From Perca fluviatilis (lineage: Eukaryota > Chordata > Actinopteri > Perciformes > Percidae), in contig NC_053120.1 of NCBI RefSeq assembly GCF_010015445.1, positions 8,515,114-8,579,113 of the forward strand: DNA of 64,000 nucleotides. Direction: 5' to 3'. The translations under genes and the position numbers were made by a program. The notes beneath the pieces are model-generated. The model worked only from the letters and a program-made list of their open reading frames with translations, was not told where the DNA came from and searched no databases. Shown here in pieces: positions 24,880 through 36,581 of this stretch. The first letter of the stretch is position 1; every line of letters starts with the position of its first letter.

Positions 24880-25110
24880 CCCTTTCTTCCTGCAGAGAGC
24901 AATCATCACTTTCACCATCAGCAAACTTAATTAGATCTGCTCTATCCCCGCTCTATCCGCGCGCCTGTGCGTCGGACACTGAGCGTGGATCAGAGAGGCA
25001 GGGAGCAGGCGAACGAAGGGAGGGATATGTGCTGCCTTTCAGCTTTTCTGCAGACGTTCAAAGGGAGGTTTTATACAGGGATTGGATTAGAGAAATGAAC
25101 ACCATTGAGT
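24880..25110 (-). promoter_or_regulatory. brinp3: Candidate brinp3 core promoter and non-coding exon 1
   Basis: On the minus strand a TATAAAA box occupies 25075-25069, with a CCAAT motif about 10 bases upstream. Downstream, at 24,940-25,040, is a CpG-containing GC-richer stretch unlike the AT-rich surroundings, as expected around a start site near 25,040. A usable donor (GATG|gtgaaag) occurs near 24,920. BRINP genes normally have a non-coding first exon, so a promoter upstream of 23,189 is required. Its identity with this site is inference. The CpG cluster at 23,540-24,080 is an alternative. Confidence 0.35.
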
Positions 25111-26196
25111 CGCGAGATTCACTGGCTCCCAAACTCAAAGAGAAACTGAAATCCCGTGGCATGGCAACTTGCAGATTCTGGAGTGAAAGAATGAGTTGAT
25201 TTGTCACGGTTTCATCATCATGTCTCGGGATTGGGTGGCTTTTCTTCTGACCCTGCCTTGCAGCCATGATGACTTGTGAAGGACAACTACATAATAGAAA
25301 CAGACATTCTTTGGTCTACATAGTGGTGTTTTTTGAATGGGGATCTTTTCTACTTTCCTGTTTTTTCTTCTTCTTCCAAGTTGCATTGAAGCTGACCATT
25401 TAAAGTTCGTCTGCAAGCACAGGTTAAAGTTGTTTTTTTTTAAAGTTTTGAATAAAAGATGATTCTTGGTGGAGAGTGCCACGGCTCATTACTTTCACAT
25501 TGCATTATAGGCAGTTTTTAGAACACTTTTTTTTTTTAGGTTCCAGAGCCCCCAAACTCAAATGAGCAGAGTGAAAACAAGTCCCCGCAGCTCATATTTA
25601 CCGTTTCAAATAAATCATTCATCATTTCGTACATGTTTATGTGTACAAGATGAGATACATTTACGTGTGTAGCCTACTGTGCTGTGCTGTGCTTGCCTAT
25701 TACTTTTCAGGACATTCAAGGCAAGAGAACTGATGGAACATAAGGATGTTCATGCAAGGCCAGATGTATACCAACAGCACAACGAAAAATCAAAGAGACT
25801 GTCACAGCAAAGGGCTCATTATGGCTTCAGATAGGTGCAGGAAAAGTGTAGGTCACAGCGGCTGAGCAGTGACCTATAATAAGGAGCCATATTCCCTTGA
25901 GGCCGCAGTAACCAAAAATTGCAAAAGCGGAACCTTGGCAACCGCATTCAGCAGAGGTTTTAAAATGTGTAAACTATGGAGAAATATTACTTGGCATTCT
26001 GCTGTATTACTACTAGCACCATCCAGTAATGGCAACAAAAAAAATCATTCTTACCATCTTGCTCCTATCTTTCTCCTATCATATTCAGAGTTATGATTAG
26101 CTTCTTTTAATTCAGCTTTTACTTTATTGTCCCTTAATGTATTTTTTTGTTTTGTTGTTGTCTTGCACCCAGGAATAATGCACATGAAATGCACAC
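25111..26196. other. Intergenic stretch upstream of the candidate promoter
   Basis: AT-rich sequence with no convincing exon or repeat boundary. If the promoter call is right, this is the proximal upstream region of brinp3. Confidence 0.5.
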
Positions 26197-27124
26197 TTTA
26201 AGCTATAGTGCCTAGTATCTGTCACCCCCATGAGGAGTTTTAAGTAATGACAACAACACTGTCGGAACATCCACATGACGCAGGCCTTCGGGGATAGTGC
26301 ACCACCCCCACCTCTCCTCCACACAGTTGCTCAGACTCTTCAGAAGAGGTAATTATCTTGTTATTTTTATGTCCTCTTTGTCTCCAAAGCTGAACGCTTC
26401 TGTTGTCCTTTCTCACCCCTATTTTCCACTGGGCGCGTCACTGCATTCCGGATGCGTTGCGGCCCCCTGCGTGCAATCGCGGCCATTCAAGTCAGTGCTT
26501 GATATTTCACTAGTCATGCCCTGGCGCGGCCCAGAAGCGTGCGTGAAGCGGCTCTCAGCTCCACTCCGCTAAAGATACGCCCCAGGTCTATTTTCACACG
26601 AGCCGCGGGGTGTTCGGACAGCCGAGCAGCAAGCGAAACACAGAGAGCATCCAGTCAATTTACCAAAAGACCCCCCGCCGCCCAATATCATATATGTCTC
26701 CTCTACAACACCACAGACGATACGAGATTCATCTGGAAGGTGGAAAAACATAATACCATAGCACAGATCTTTTTTTATAAAGACAACACCAGAAAAAAGA
26801 AGGCATGGAGTTAACTGTACAAGTGCCTGGAGTGGGTAGCTTAATAAACATGTGATTTTTCTGTAAAGTACAAAGTAGAGATAATATAATCTGCGAGTCG
26901 GGCAGGCAAGACGCTCCCATTGTGGTATGGCGCGTGGTGGAGGAGGGAACAAAACGCAGCTGGAACGCAGCACGTGCCCAGTGGAAAACGGGGGTTAGAG
27001 GTGACGTAAAACGCATCACTCAAGCTGCTGTGCACAAATGTCACCGTAGGACACTGTTTTGTAAACATGGCCATAATAGATATACAATATATATAATAAA
27101 AATAGTTGCACAGTATAGCTTTAA
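26197..27124. mobile_element. Composite TIR element (928 bp) with a possible nested element
   Basis: The outer ends TTTAAGCTATAGTGC and GCACAGTATAGCTTTAA are inverted repeats. Just inside the left end is the phrase TCTGTCACCCCCATGA, shared with the element at 59.5 kb. A second inverted pair lies within: CCCCTATTTTCCACTGGGC (26416) and GCCCAGTGGAAAACGGGGG (to 26994), enclosing a CpG-rich core. This suggests one element inserted in another or a composite. Confidence 0.65.
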
Positions 27125-27454
27125 ACCTGTAATAACTTCACAAAACAAGTTGTGAGTGCAACATTATTGACATATCTTCACCTTTTAAGTTGAATGCTCT
27201 ACTTTGTTCTCCAGCTAGTATCTTCCTGTGTGTCCGCATGTTTGGTGGTGAGCAGGTAGTAAACAGTCGGTTTTAAGAGCTTTTTTTAGCTGAAAGAAGC
27301 TGCTGTTGTGAATGGAAAAAGGACTATGTTAGTTAGTGTGCTCCCTTTGTTTTGGCCAGCCATGGCATTTGACATGTTCATGCTTGTTCTCTTATTTTGA
27401 AAGTGCTGTAAAATCCTAACCGTAGTGACTACGAAACGTCCATTTTGTGCAGCT

Positions 27455-27846
27455 AACAAGTATTTAGTAGCCACGACCTTCCATTTCCGGGATTGCTCCA
27501 GTGCCACCGGAAATTCCACCGGATGTCCGGTACCTTCCGCTTTCTTCGTGTTAGAATTTTAAACTCCGGTGGATTTCTGAGGACTATGGTTACCTGCTCC
27601 TCAGATCTCTGCAGGGTAAATCCAGACAGCTAGCTAGACTATCTGTCCAAGTTTTCTTCACGACTAAAGCAACTTTTGAACAAACACATGTTCCACTAAA
27701 ACGAGTCCGGCATAGACGATTGTGATTGGTTTAAAGAAATGCCAATAAACCAGAGCATGTTTTTCTCCCATCCCGGAATGCTGTGTGGACTAGGCCGACC
27801 CTCCTCCGCAGCGTTTTGGAGGAAGGTCTGGCAATGTGAGACTAAT
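27455..27846. repeat. Second copy of the TAGTCT/AGACTA element family
   Basis: Shares long blocks with 16513-16918, including GAGGACTATGGTTA, CTCCTCAGATCTCTGCAGGG, GATTGTGATTGGTTTAAAGA and the end GGTCTGGCAATGTGAGACTA. The left end has diverged. Confidence 0.75.
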
Positions 27847-28095
27847 AAGTACTTAGTCTGAGTTTTACGGCAACGTAACGCACAGTGCTGTTAAACTTAC
27901 CTATTAAATCATCTGCATCCACATTATTTCATCCATCCAAATACATTTTGGCCATTCATATGAAAGAATTTCAGCACCTCTGATCTTACCTCATCATCGA
28001 GGAGCAGGTCATCATTCTATCACCGGGCAAACACAGATAAAAGAGACATTCACACATGCCGACAGTTCAGATTCTTCCAGCAACCTGACTTGCAT

Positions 28096-28225
28096 TTTTT
28101 TTTTAAAGAAGCACGTGCACGCAGCTTCAAGCAGACAAAACAGAGGTGTGGAATCAAACTAGCATTCTTCTTAGTGTTAAGCAACACTGTGCACCGCTGA
28201 GCCGCCGTGCTGTCCAGCAATCACC
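28096..28225 (-). mobile_element. Degenerate tRNA-derived SINE head
   Basis: The minus strand from 28,225 reads GCACGGCGGCTCAGCGGTGC, then CACAGTGTTGCTTAACA and AGTTTGATTCCACACC. These are recognisable as the A-box and B-box halves of the fish SINE head (GGCACGGTGGCTCAGTGG type). A run of A on the minus strand (T at 28,096-28,105) may be its tail. The body is truncated. Confidence 0.5.
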
Positions 28226-28678
28226 ATGCACAGCAAAAATAACAACAACCTGCAAAATGGTCGTGTAGAGTCGACAAACAGCCGCTACACAGACCTCGGG
28301 GCTGAGGTCTCGTCTCTGCGTTAGTGTGTGTAACCTTAACGACTGGCGGAGAGGACCGAGGCAGATGCATTTACTCAGCACTGAGACAGATAGTCATTAG
28401 GGGAGGTAAACATTCACTTAAGCCTGAGCGTGCTCATTGATGCCACTCAAGGGTCTTCGTGAGGAGTGATCAGGGAACCGAGTGAAGCTGAGTTTTTAAT
28501 TAGCCTGAAAACCTGACAGCCTTTGTCAGTGCTTTGTAACAGCAGTATCGGCTTTACTTGTTTTCTCCTCGTGAGCTACGGGATGGGAGAAATCCTGCGT
28601 TTTGGCAGATCTGTTTGTGATCAAAAATAAATCTTCAACATTATCTCCGTCTATGAGCTTTAATGGATAAGACATTGC

Positions 28679-29288
28679 GGGCCCTATCTTGCAGCGCGGC
28701 GCAAAGCCCGACACAAGTGTCTTTGCAATTTTAAGACCGTCCAGCTCCCTCGTCGTTTAAATAGCAAATACACCTGCACCTATCTTTGCGCCTATGGGCG
28801 TGCTGGTCTGACAGGGAGGTGTGTTCAGGTGAATTCTTGCCGTATTGCTGTCTTGAGGCAGCGGGAAGTGATCGCGCCATTGACAAAAACCTGGTCTAAA
28901 GTCAATAGCGCAGCATTTCATCGTTATTTTAACACTATGCTTGTTACACACACACAGGGAAGCACAGCAGCACACAAACATGCAAAAGATTACAAACAAA
29001 AATATTACGGTGCAAATCCGCCATCATAATAGCAATGCTCCAAGGTCCAAACGCGCCTGGCTTTTAAAGGGAATGGGAGATGACACTCTGACTGGTTTAT
29101 TGCATGTTACGCCCAAAACACACCTATGAATTAATGAATGACACTAAGTACAACCCTTTTTAATCATGTTCCCGGTGCACGGACCCTTTTTTCCACCATC
29201 ACACTAGCAAAAATGGATTTGGACACGCCCTAAACACACCTGCGTCATACGCTTCACGCTGTGCGCTTAGATCGTTGAAACAGGGCCC
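28679..29288. mobile_element. GGGCCCTAT-ended DNA element, copy 1 (610 bp)
   Basis: Ends are GGGCCCTATCTTGCA and TTGAAACAGGGCCCT. The interior is about 80% alike to the copy at 33.6 kb, sharing GTCGTTTAAATAGCAAAT, ACAGGGAGGTGTGTTCAGGT and CGCGCCTGGCTTTTAAAGGG. The same spurious open frame (HTHREAQQHTNMQKITNK) runs through both. I see no transposase. Confidence 0.7.
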
Positions 29289-29356
29289 TGTATCTTCTTT
29301 GTTCGGATAAGTAGCACTAAGTGGCACAGGATGCCAGTTAACTGCTTCTGTGTTTC

Positions 29357-29410
29357 AATAAATGATAAATTGCCTCCAGTCAATTGTAAAAAAAAAAAAA
29401 AAAAAAAAAA
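29357..29410 (+). other. AATAAA signal followed by 23-nt poly(A): possible retroposed 3' end
   Basis: AATAAA at 29357-29362 is followed 25 bases later by 23 uninterrupted A (29388-29410). That spacing is typical of a polyadenylated transcript copied back into the genome. Only about 100 bp separates it from the element ending at 29288, so any source sequence is very short. Confidence 0.35.
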
Positions 29411-32400
29411 CATCCTCACTCAATGTTGTCCAAAGTACATATCTCAGCGAAGTCAGAGGCATATATATAATGTGGTGATTTAAAGAGCCAGTAGCCTGAC
29501 AACACTTTAATCAGAATCTGCATTACTTATTGCTCATCTGGGTCACCAAACTCGCCATTAATCAACGTAAGAAAAAGCTGAGCTTCTTTAATATTAGGGA
29601 AGGTTTGCACAAGCATTTGTTTGAGTACAATAAATGCTGGTCACTGTGAGGTCTTGTGTTGCTGTCTGACTGTTTGAGACACATTATTGTCTTGTGCACA
29701 GAGGAGAGTCAATAGGCGATAGATCAGTGCTGCAGGGCTGTTTCATGGCTTAATAGTAGATGTTGGTCATGGATTCAGTGCATGTTTTTTTTTCATCCTT
29801 CATGTCAGTCATGCTCTTTTCTTTTCTTAAATGGTTACAACTTGTCTAGATTACTGTAGCATATTCGAACCAAATTCTGTGATCGTTTATATATTTTAGG
29901 CTTTTTTTCCTTCTTCATAGGTGTGTCCTCCTCCCTGCCTGTACTCACAATGTTTCTGCCAGGTTGGTGCGGTTAATGTGTGTACTTTTCTCGAGTAGTT
30001 CGTTATTTCTAAAGTTGTGTATGTGTGAAAATTCTATGAATGCAGTTGTGAGGAGAAAGTCTGCATTCTGTCAAAGTACAGAAACAGCACAAATATCTGC
30101 AGATTCCATCCTCACATGCCATCAGCTGAGACAGGAAACAGATGTTTTATGAGACGTTGTGAACAGTGATGTTTAAATATATACAATATGTGTGAACGCG
30201 ACTGTATTCACAATATGTGCATCTGCATGCACCTATGTGTGATCCAATATGCAGCAATTTCTGTTGTATTATCATAATTAGGTTATTTAACATTTGTTTC
30301 ATTTATGGTCTTGTTTCACGTTGTCAAAATTTGTTTTCAACCCCGTCTCTACAACATACCAAATATATTTTGGAGGAAATGTAATTGCCACATAGATAAT
30401 GTTCACTTTTACCTTTTAGGCAGCATTACTTAAGTTACATATTTCAATCAGGAGAGACTTGTTTGCAGATATGCAAAAGTTTATTGTACATAGCATAATA
30501 AAGTGTACTGTGTCTTTGGCGGTTAGATTCCATCGTTTATACTAATAGTTTTTTTATAGGGGTAGAGAACCATCATAACCCCCCGATGGAATCCAGACAC
30601 CGGTGGTGAGACCAGGCCGAAGGAGGCTCCAGAGCAGTCAGCTGGAAAAGACGAAGACTGGAGGTGGAAGGGGAGGTGGAGGGTTGGACGCTTTGCCTGA
30701 AAAGACAGCTGATAGCACAGGGAGAGAAACACATTTAAAGCGGGGTTGTGACGCTGTGATTGGCCCTTGGAATTCGAGGCTGATTCTGATTGGTGTACAG
30801 GAAGGTGAACGCCTCCAACAGCTGATTGATTTAGAAGAGAGCATAGATAAAAAGTTAGGTCTTCCTGAAAGAATGTACGCTGAGCTACATAAGTTAAACA
30901 CATTTTCTCAGAGAGAAAACATGTCTAATATAGCCCTGTGAAATGTATAAAGTATGTAATAATACTGTGCCTCTGTACAGTACATACATATGTGTTTGTT
31001 TGTAATGTATACTGAACATAAGTTTTGCAGTTTAAGTTTGTATGCATGATCCATTATCAACCAGACCTACTTTATTTCTGTTCTTATATAGTATTGAAGT
31101 GTATGCTCTTTATAAATTCTTCGTTTTTCATTGTCATTCATTTTTGTTTGTATATTGTCTCATATCATATGCTTGCTGTACACATTAACTATTAATGCAA
31201 GTACAGTATATTGGAAGCAGGAGAGAGAGATAGAGAGAGAGAAATAATGAAATGTCTATCCACAAAGGGAGAGGTTCATACCGCTCTTCACAGCCTCCTT
31301 CATATTCAGTCAAGAATGCAGTGACAGCCGGTGTGTTTATGTGCGCTCGTGTATTTGGTGTGTATACCATATGATAAGGAGCCTGTGTGAAATCATTCCC
31401 CACTGTTGAGGCTCGTAGACTTTTCACCTCATCAGGGAGTTGAGTTCATTTGCAAGAGCAAAATTGTTATTTGCAAAAGTGGCCACTCCGGTTAAAAACC
31501 CATTAACTTCAGATATTGAAATATATACTGTGTTGTATAGTAAAGAGCAAACATTATTGCATTTTTATTGACAGGAAAAAACAGAGGGCTTACAAGCAGA
31601 TGGCAATCTCCAGCATGTCTGGCTTTCAAGATGTGCTTATAGCAATTACAGTGTACTATATTGTTGCATTCTTGTTAGTGATAGTCGGTATAATAGTGAG
31701 GAAGGCATTGACACAATCATCCAAATTGTTGAACTGATGTTGCTTTACACACTAACAATAGGCATAAAGATGCCGTAACCCGCTGTCTTCACCACAAACG
31801 TTGCGTCAGTGTCATACTTGCATGCCGATTGCATTAATGTGACACTGACTACGTTTACATGCACATAATATTCAGTTTTTTGCCCTCATTTCGAAAAGCA
31901 CCTGTGACATGCTTGCAGTCGAGACACCAGGTAATAAGCTGTGAAGATGTTGCTGCTCTATTCTGAACATGGGCATTACTGCCATTATAAATGATCAAAA
32001 ACACACAAAATAAATATAACTTTAAAGCAAGGAATCTCTGTGTTTCTGTCTGTATGTCTGTCCTTCGATTTTCCCGAAAACCGTTCATCCAATCGACTTC
32101 GCACTTGGCAGGTGTATTGCTGAGGACCCAAGGAAGTGCGTTGTTGAGTGCGAGTTCTTGACATCTACAGGACATCCAATATTTATTAGTAGTGCATTAT
32201 GTAAACACTGTGTAGTATATTGCTGTACATGCTGTTTCTCAGTTGTTTAACATATGGTTATTGGCTGAAATATCCCTGTAAAGTAATGTAAATAAACAAA
32301 AATAAAGACACAGATACAAATGGTTACTTATCTCCCTGACTAACACAATAGCTCACTTTTTTAGCTTAGCAACCAGTTTCATTTTTGTTCCTGTCGGGCT

Positions 32401-33561
32401 GAATGTTGTTAAGGGTCTCATAAAACATGGTAAGAATGCTTATCTGACCAAGCAGAATGCTTGGCTGGCACTACCCATTGTATAAACCTTGTTAGCGTTG
32501 TTTTCCTCTCCTCTTCTGTTTTTACCTTTTCTGAGTTATTCCCCCTTGATGCTGGTCTGCATTTGAAAGGGGTGGGGGTGGGGGGGGCAAGGACGATTCA
32601 TTCCCTCTGGAAAGAAAAGCAAACAATTCACCAGTGATAGAGAGACTTTTCCTAGGAAAAAAACGATTCTTAGTAGGACATTGTCTCGGTTTATAGAGAA
32701 CATAGGTCAGGGATAGAATGTGCCGGGCCTCTGTCTGTGGTGGCTGGCTGCTGATAAATGACCTCAGCCAACAGCCTCCAGTCTTGTGCAGTGTCCAGCT
32801 GAAATACCCAGGAGCTCTGCTCCAATCCTCTCCATGCAGCAAACATGTTGTATACAAGCCTGATTGGATTGCTATTGCTCACCCATTGTGAGTGTAACTG
32901 TCATCAGAGTATGCAAATGGCCCAAATGGCTTAGTACAATTAGTCTACTTTGTATGACAGTCAACACTGCACGTAAGACACACTTCTTTCCCATTTCTTT
33001 CTCCTTTCAAAAAAGTAGTACATACATCCCAAAATGACAAATCTACTTTTCAGACTAATGTCAGTCTGAGCACTAAATATGGTTGTATCTTAATTGAAAT
33101 GTTCCAAAAAAAGGACACAAATGACCAAATAATTATTCTGATAACCCTACAGCATAAACAGCACTGTACAGCCAAACAATGGAGCTTTGGGTGTTAAAAG
33201 TTCAATATTGACTTCATTATTTTCTCTCCATTCACCATGCATTTAGGATGCTCCATGTTTACAACAACTTTAAGCCACTAAACTATGGTTGCAAGTAACT
33301 ATAAGGCTATTATGTGCAGAAATCCAAATTTCCCAAGGTACTTGTTTTGTCAGTCTAAAACCCAAATATATATATTTTTAAATCATAAAAGCAGCTTATT
33401 TTCACTTTTGACCAGCTGAGATCAGAATATATTATTTGTATTTTATTTTAGAAAAGTAAGAGCATTTTGGCTTAAATGAAAAACCACTTTGTTGTTGTCA
33501 GTAAACTTTCTGTTAATCAACTATTATTATTTACGATAATTCTAAACACATTGAAGATATT
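29411..33561. other. Intergenic stretch with two weak exon-like ORFs and a fish repeat fragment
   Basis: Mostly AT-rich. ORFs at 30,603-30,941 (113 codons) and 31,573-31,737 (one predicted membrane helix) follow acceptor-like sites but match nothing I know; they are discussed as findings. At 32,035-32,165 the phrases CCGTTCATCCAATCGACTTC and GAGGACCCAAGGAAGTGC mark a widespread fish repeat of unknown type. CGTTTACATGCAC at 31,851 may be the end of a further MITE. Confidence 0.5.
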
Positions 33562-34146
33562 GGGCCCTATCTTGCACCCAGCGCAGTGTCTTTGCTATTT
33601 TAAGACTGACGCAGTTGTCAATTTCCCATCCAGCGCCCATGTCGTTTAAATAGCAAATGCACCTGCGCCCATCTTTGCACCAATGGGTGTGCTGGTCTTA
33701 CAGGGAGGTGTGTTCAGGTGCATTCTTGGCGTATTGCTGTCTAAAGTCAATAGCGCAGCATTTCATTGTTATTTTAACAGTGAATTAGTAAAATGAGCCT
33801 AGGCTCGTGCACAGCGCGCACACTATGCTTGTTACACACACACAGGGAAGCGCAGCAGCACACAAACATGCAAAAGATTACAAATAAAAAGATTACAAAT
33901 AAGAATATTACGATGCAAATCCGCCATCACAATAGCTATGTGCCAAAGTACAAACGCGCCTGGCTTTTAAAGGGAATGGGAGATGATACTCTGATTGGTT
34001 TATTGCATGGTACGCCCAAAACACACCTATGAACACACGGACCCTTTTTTCCTCCGTCAAACTAGCAAAAGTGGATTTGGACATGCCCTAAATGCACCTG
34101 TGCCATGCGCTTCACGCCGTGCGCTTACGTCGTTGAAATAGGGCCC
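33562..34146. mobile_element. GGGCCCTAT-ended DNA element, copy 2 (585 bp)
   Basis: Ends GGGCCCTATCTTGCAC and GTTGAAATAGGGCCC, bounded by ATT on each side. It parallels the copy at 28,679 along its length but has a duplicated AAAGATTACAAATAA unit near 33,885. Confidence 0.75.
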
Positions 34147-35461
34147 ATTAAATCAAAAACCTGTCCAGCATCAAATTGCAAAGAGGAGTTAGTATAGTGG
34201 TAGAGCCCAAAACAGAGCTTACAGGAAAGTAAAAATTGGAACTTACATTCATCAGATGGCTATAAACAAGACTCCAAATGAATGCTAATGTGCTAGTGTT
34301 TCAATAGGCAACTGATTTCTAACCCATTTGCCATGACAACCTAATAAGTTGATCATACATCCATGTTGCATTTAGTTATTCCACTGTCCCCAAAATAAAT
34401 AAATGAATGCTAATTAATCTTATTTTTTCCACTGCCTTGTAATTCTGCCAATGCAGCACCAAGCAGCTTGGTAGCCACCAAAATAAATGCCAAATGAACT
34501 ACTTAAGTCTAAGGATTATATCATATCTATTTACTGCATGTCATGTTTAGACCTTTTAAATTTGGAAGATTGCGCACATAAAGAGGGCCTAAAGAAAGCA
34601 GCAGCAATTTTCCACTTGGAGGAGGGCCACCAGAGCATTGTGAGTGGGGAACATCTAGGAGATAATGAGGTAAATATTGGACTCTTGAATACTTTGATTG
34701 TGCTGCACAAGATGTTTGCAGTAATTTAATGGTCATTGTTTGCTCACATTAGATCTCAACTGACCTCGTTATGGGTCAAAACTGTTTTGGGGGAGAACCT
34801 GAAGCAGCAAACTCATTAAGTTATAATGACATACAAACTTTATCTGTGGAGCGAATACAATTTGCATTGTTTGGTAAACTCATAACTGTCCGTGATAGCA
34901 TTTAATTCACCTGCTCTTCTCTTCTTTTCTCACACTAATTCCGTACTGTAGTCATACCAGATAAATTAAATAATTTAAAATTTCCTGAGACAATTACCTT
35001 AACAAATTGTGGGTATTGCTCAGTCGTTTGCTGCAGGCTATATTTGAGATAATGTGGTGGCTGAGGTTGAAAATGTAATAAAATCTTAACAAAACGGAGA
35101 TATGGAGTTTTTTTATGGTACGTCCTAAAGCTGTGAATATTGCAAAAACATTATCACATCTCTTGTGTCTTTCCCCAATTTGTCTCATACAATGTTCATC
35201 ATTTATAGTTCGGTTTAGAAAGACTAATTTCTCCTTTGAGTTATACTTGGAACAACATAATATCATTATATCAGAGACCATATGTCCATGCAATACTGAA
35301 ATTACACAGCAGTGGGATTTTAAACAGCAGACAACAGACTGCAGTGAGATTTAATGGAGTGACTGCAGATGGACGAATGGTTAGAGCTAATGCAGCAGTG
35401 AGACGGACAGAACTGGTTAAATATAGTATATTCAGCGCTTGTGTGGCAGTTTGTGTGACAG

Positions 35462-35463
<2 letters not shown>
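34147..35463. other. Intergenic stretch, nothing recognised
   Basis: AT-rich DNA. The open frames at 34,487-34,729 and 35,115-35,354 are short and lack splice context or similarity. Confidence 0.5.

Positions 35464-35533
<70 letters not shown>
35464..35533. repeat. (TG)n microsatellite
   Basis: About 35 uninterrupted TG units. Confidence 0.98.
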
Positions 35534-35536
<3 letters not shown>

Positions 35537-35814
35537 ACACGCATGTTTGGCTGTGAGGCATGGCCAGATGCTGTTTTGGGACAAGCTCTCCAGAGAATAA
35601 AAGGCCTGGCTCTCTTAAGACCTCATCAGCTGCCATCAAGAATGGGACAGTGCAGAGAAAACCAAATTACATGTGATCACAAACACCGAATAAATGGAAG
35701 GTTGTGATTTGAGGGTGCTGCTAGAAAATGACTGACACCAAGGGAGGCTGCAGGGACTTGAGCTGTCTCAACTCAGGCCAGGGAGATGTAAAAGAGAAAT
35801 AAAATTATAAGAAG

Positions 35815-36035
35815 TATGAGAAGATAAATGCTCTGCACTTATATGGTGCTTTTCTACCTTAACAGACAAAGCCCTTTACTATGTTGCCTCTAAATGATAC
35901 ATGTCATAGTTGCTGACCTGCCTTATTGGGAGCAATCTGGGGTTCAGTGTCTGGACACTTTGACAGGAGGAGCAAAAGATCAAACTGCCAACCCTGCGAT
36001 TAATAGACAACCCGTTCTACCTCCTAAACCAACCT
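35815..36035 (-). mobile_element. tRNA-derived SINE, minus strand
   Basis: Read on the minus strand it starts GGAGGTAGAACGGGTTG, with a B-box-like GGTTGGCAGTTTGATC. The middle is AAGTGTCCAGACACTGAACC, the fish SINE body phrase. The end is AAAGGGCTTTGTCTG then GCACCATATAAGTGCAGAGC, the usual tail with an (A/T)-rich finish. It is diverged but close to full length. Confidence 0.75.
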
Positions 36036-36059
36036 AATACCTAAAACATTAGAACTATG

Positions 36060-36345
36060 TTTAAGGTCCAGTGTGTCATATTTTTCACACCTTTTTATTT
36101 GATGCTGCATCATTACCCACAGGGCACACACTGGTCGTATCCTTACACTGGGTCATTAGATGTGTTTAAAAATGCATAAAAAACTCACCTTCCCTGCATT
36201 AGGCCCATATCTCTCTTTTATATGTAATATTTTTACGGCTTTCATGGGAATGTCTGAAAAGCTTGACTTAAAAATCCTGCTGGTTACATTCACAGTAGTC
36301 TGGATCAACAGAAGTACATCTCCAGGATAATCGCCTGACATGCGG
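36060..36345. repeat. Dispersed repeat, copy A of a local direct pair
   Basis: Begins AAGGTCCAGTGTGTCAT. Shares CACACCTTTTTATTTGATGC, ATCCTTACACTGGGT and AATCCTGCTGGTTxCATTC with the copy at 37,640 in the same orientation. Type unassigned. Confidence 0.7.
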
Positions 36346-36581
36346 CGCTCACTTTTCCGCTCTCACTTTCAAGCTAGCAGGCTATACGCTGAAAATTGCA
36401 AGTTTTGAAGAAGATTGGGATGGTGCAAGGCAGGCCTGCTTGGTTATTTCGGGGAATGATTGTAAAGATTTATAAAGAATATGTTTACAGCATTTACTCT
36501 AACTGGGATGTTTTGGGACAGATTGGCAAGGATTGCTTTGGATGAAGTACACGGTGATACACTAGTAAAAGCAAATTACGT

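Larger units (their letters stand above)
1..25040 (-). other. brinp3: brinp3-like gene locus (5' half; 3' exons outside window)
   Basis: Three minus-strand exons join in phase into 630 coding bases (254 + 191 + 185), exactly 210 codons, with consensus GT/AG sites at every junction seen. The protein matches the BRINP family (BMP/retinoic acid-inducible neural-specific proteins): secreted or ER-resident neuronal proteins with a MACPF-like domain, linked in the literature to neuronal differentiation and cell-cycle suppression. BRINP3 is favoured over BRINP1 and BRINP2 by the EFGRWKVN junction, the IQIASTAIK block and the tryptophan-containing signal peptide. The gene runs right to left; about 550 C-terminal residues of a typical ~766-residue BRINP would lie beyond position 1. 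The right-hand limit is inferred from a candidate promoter. Teleosts carry more than one brinp3 copy, and which one this is cannot be decided here. Confidence 0.85.

Noticed and set aside
24732..25199. 155-codon plus-strand ORF
   Set aside because: Serine-rich frame opposite the candidate brinp3 exon 1, without splice sites or family resemblance.
28829..29129. ORF HTHREAQQHTNMQKITNK, repeated at 33,793
   Set aside because: The same frame occurs in both copies of a MITE with indels between them and no domain; this reflects repeat homology, not a gene family.
35236..35707. Poly Val-Cys and Thr-His frames around the TG repeats (also 41,794-42,024)
   Set aside because: Translations of dinucleotide microsatellites.
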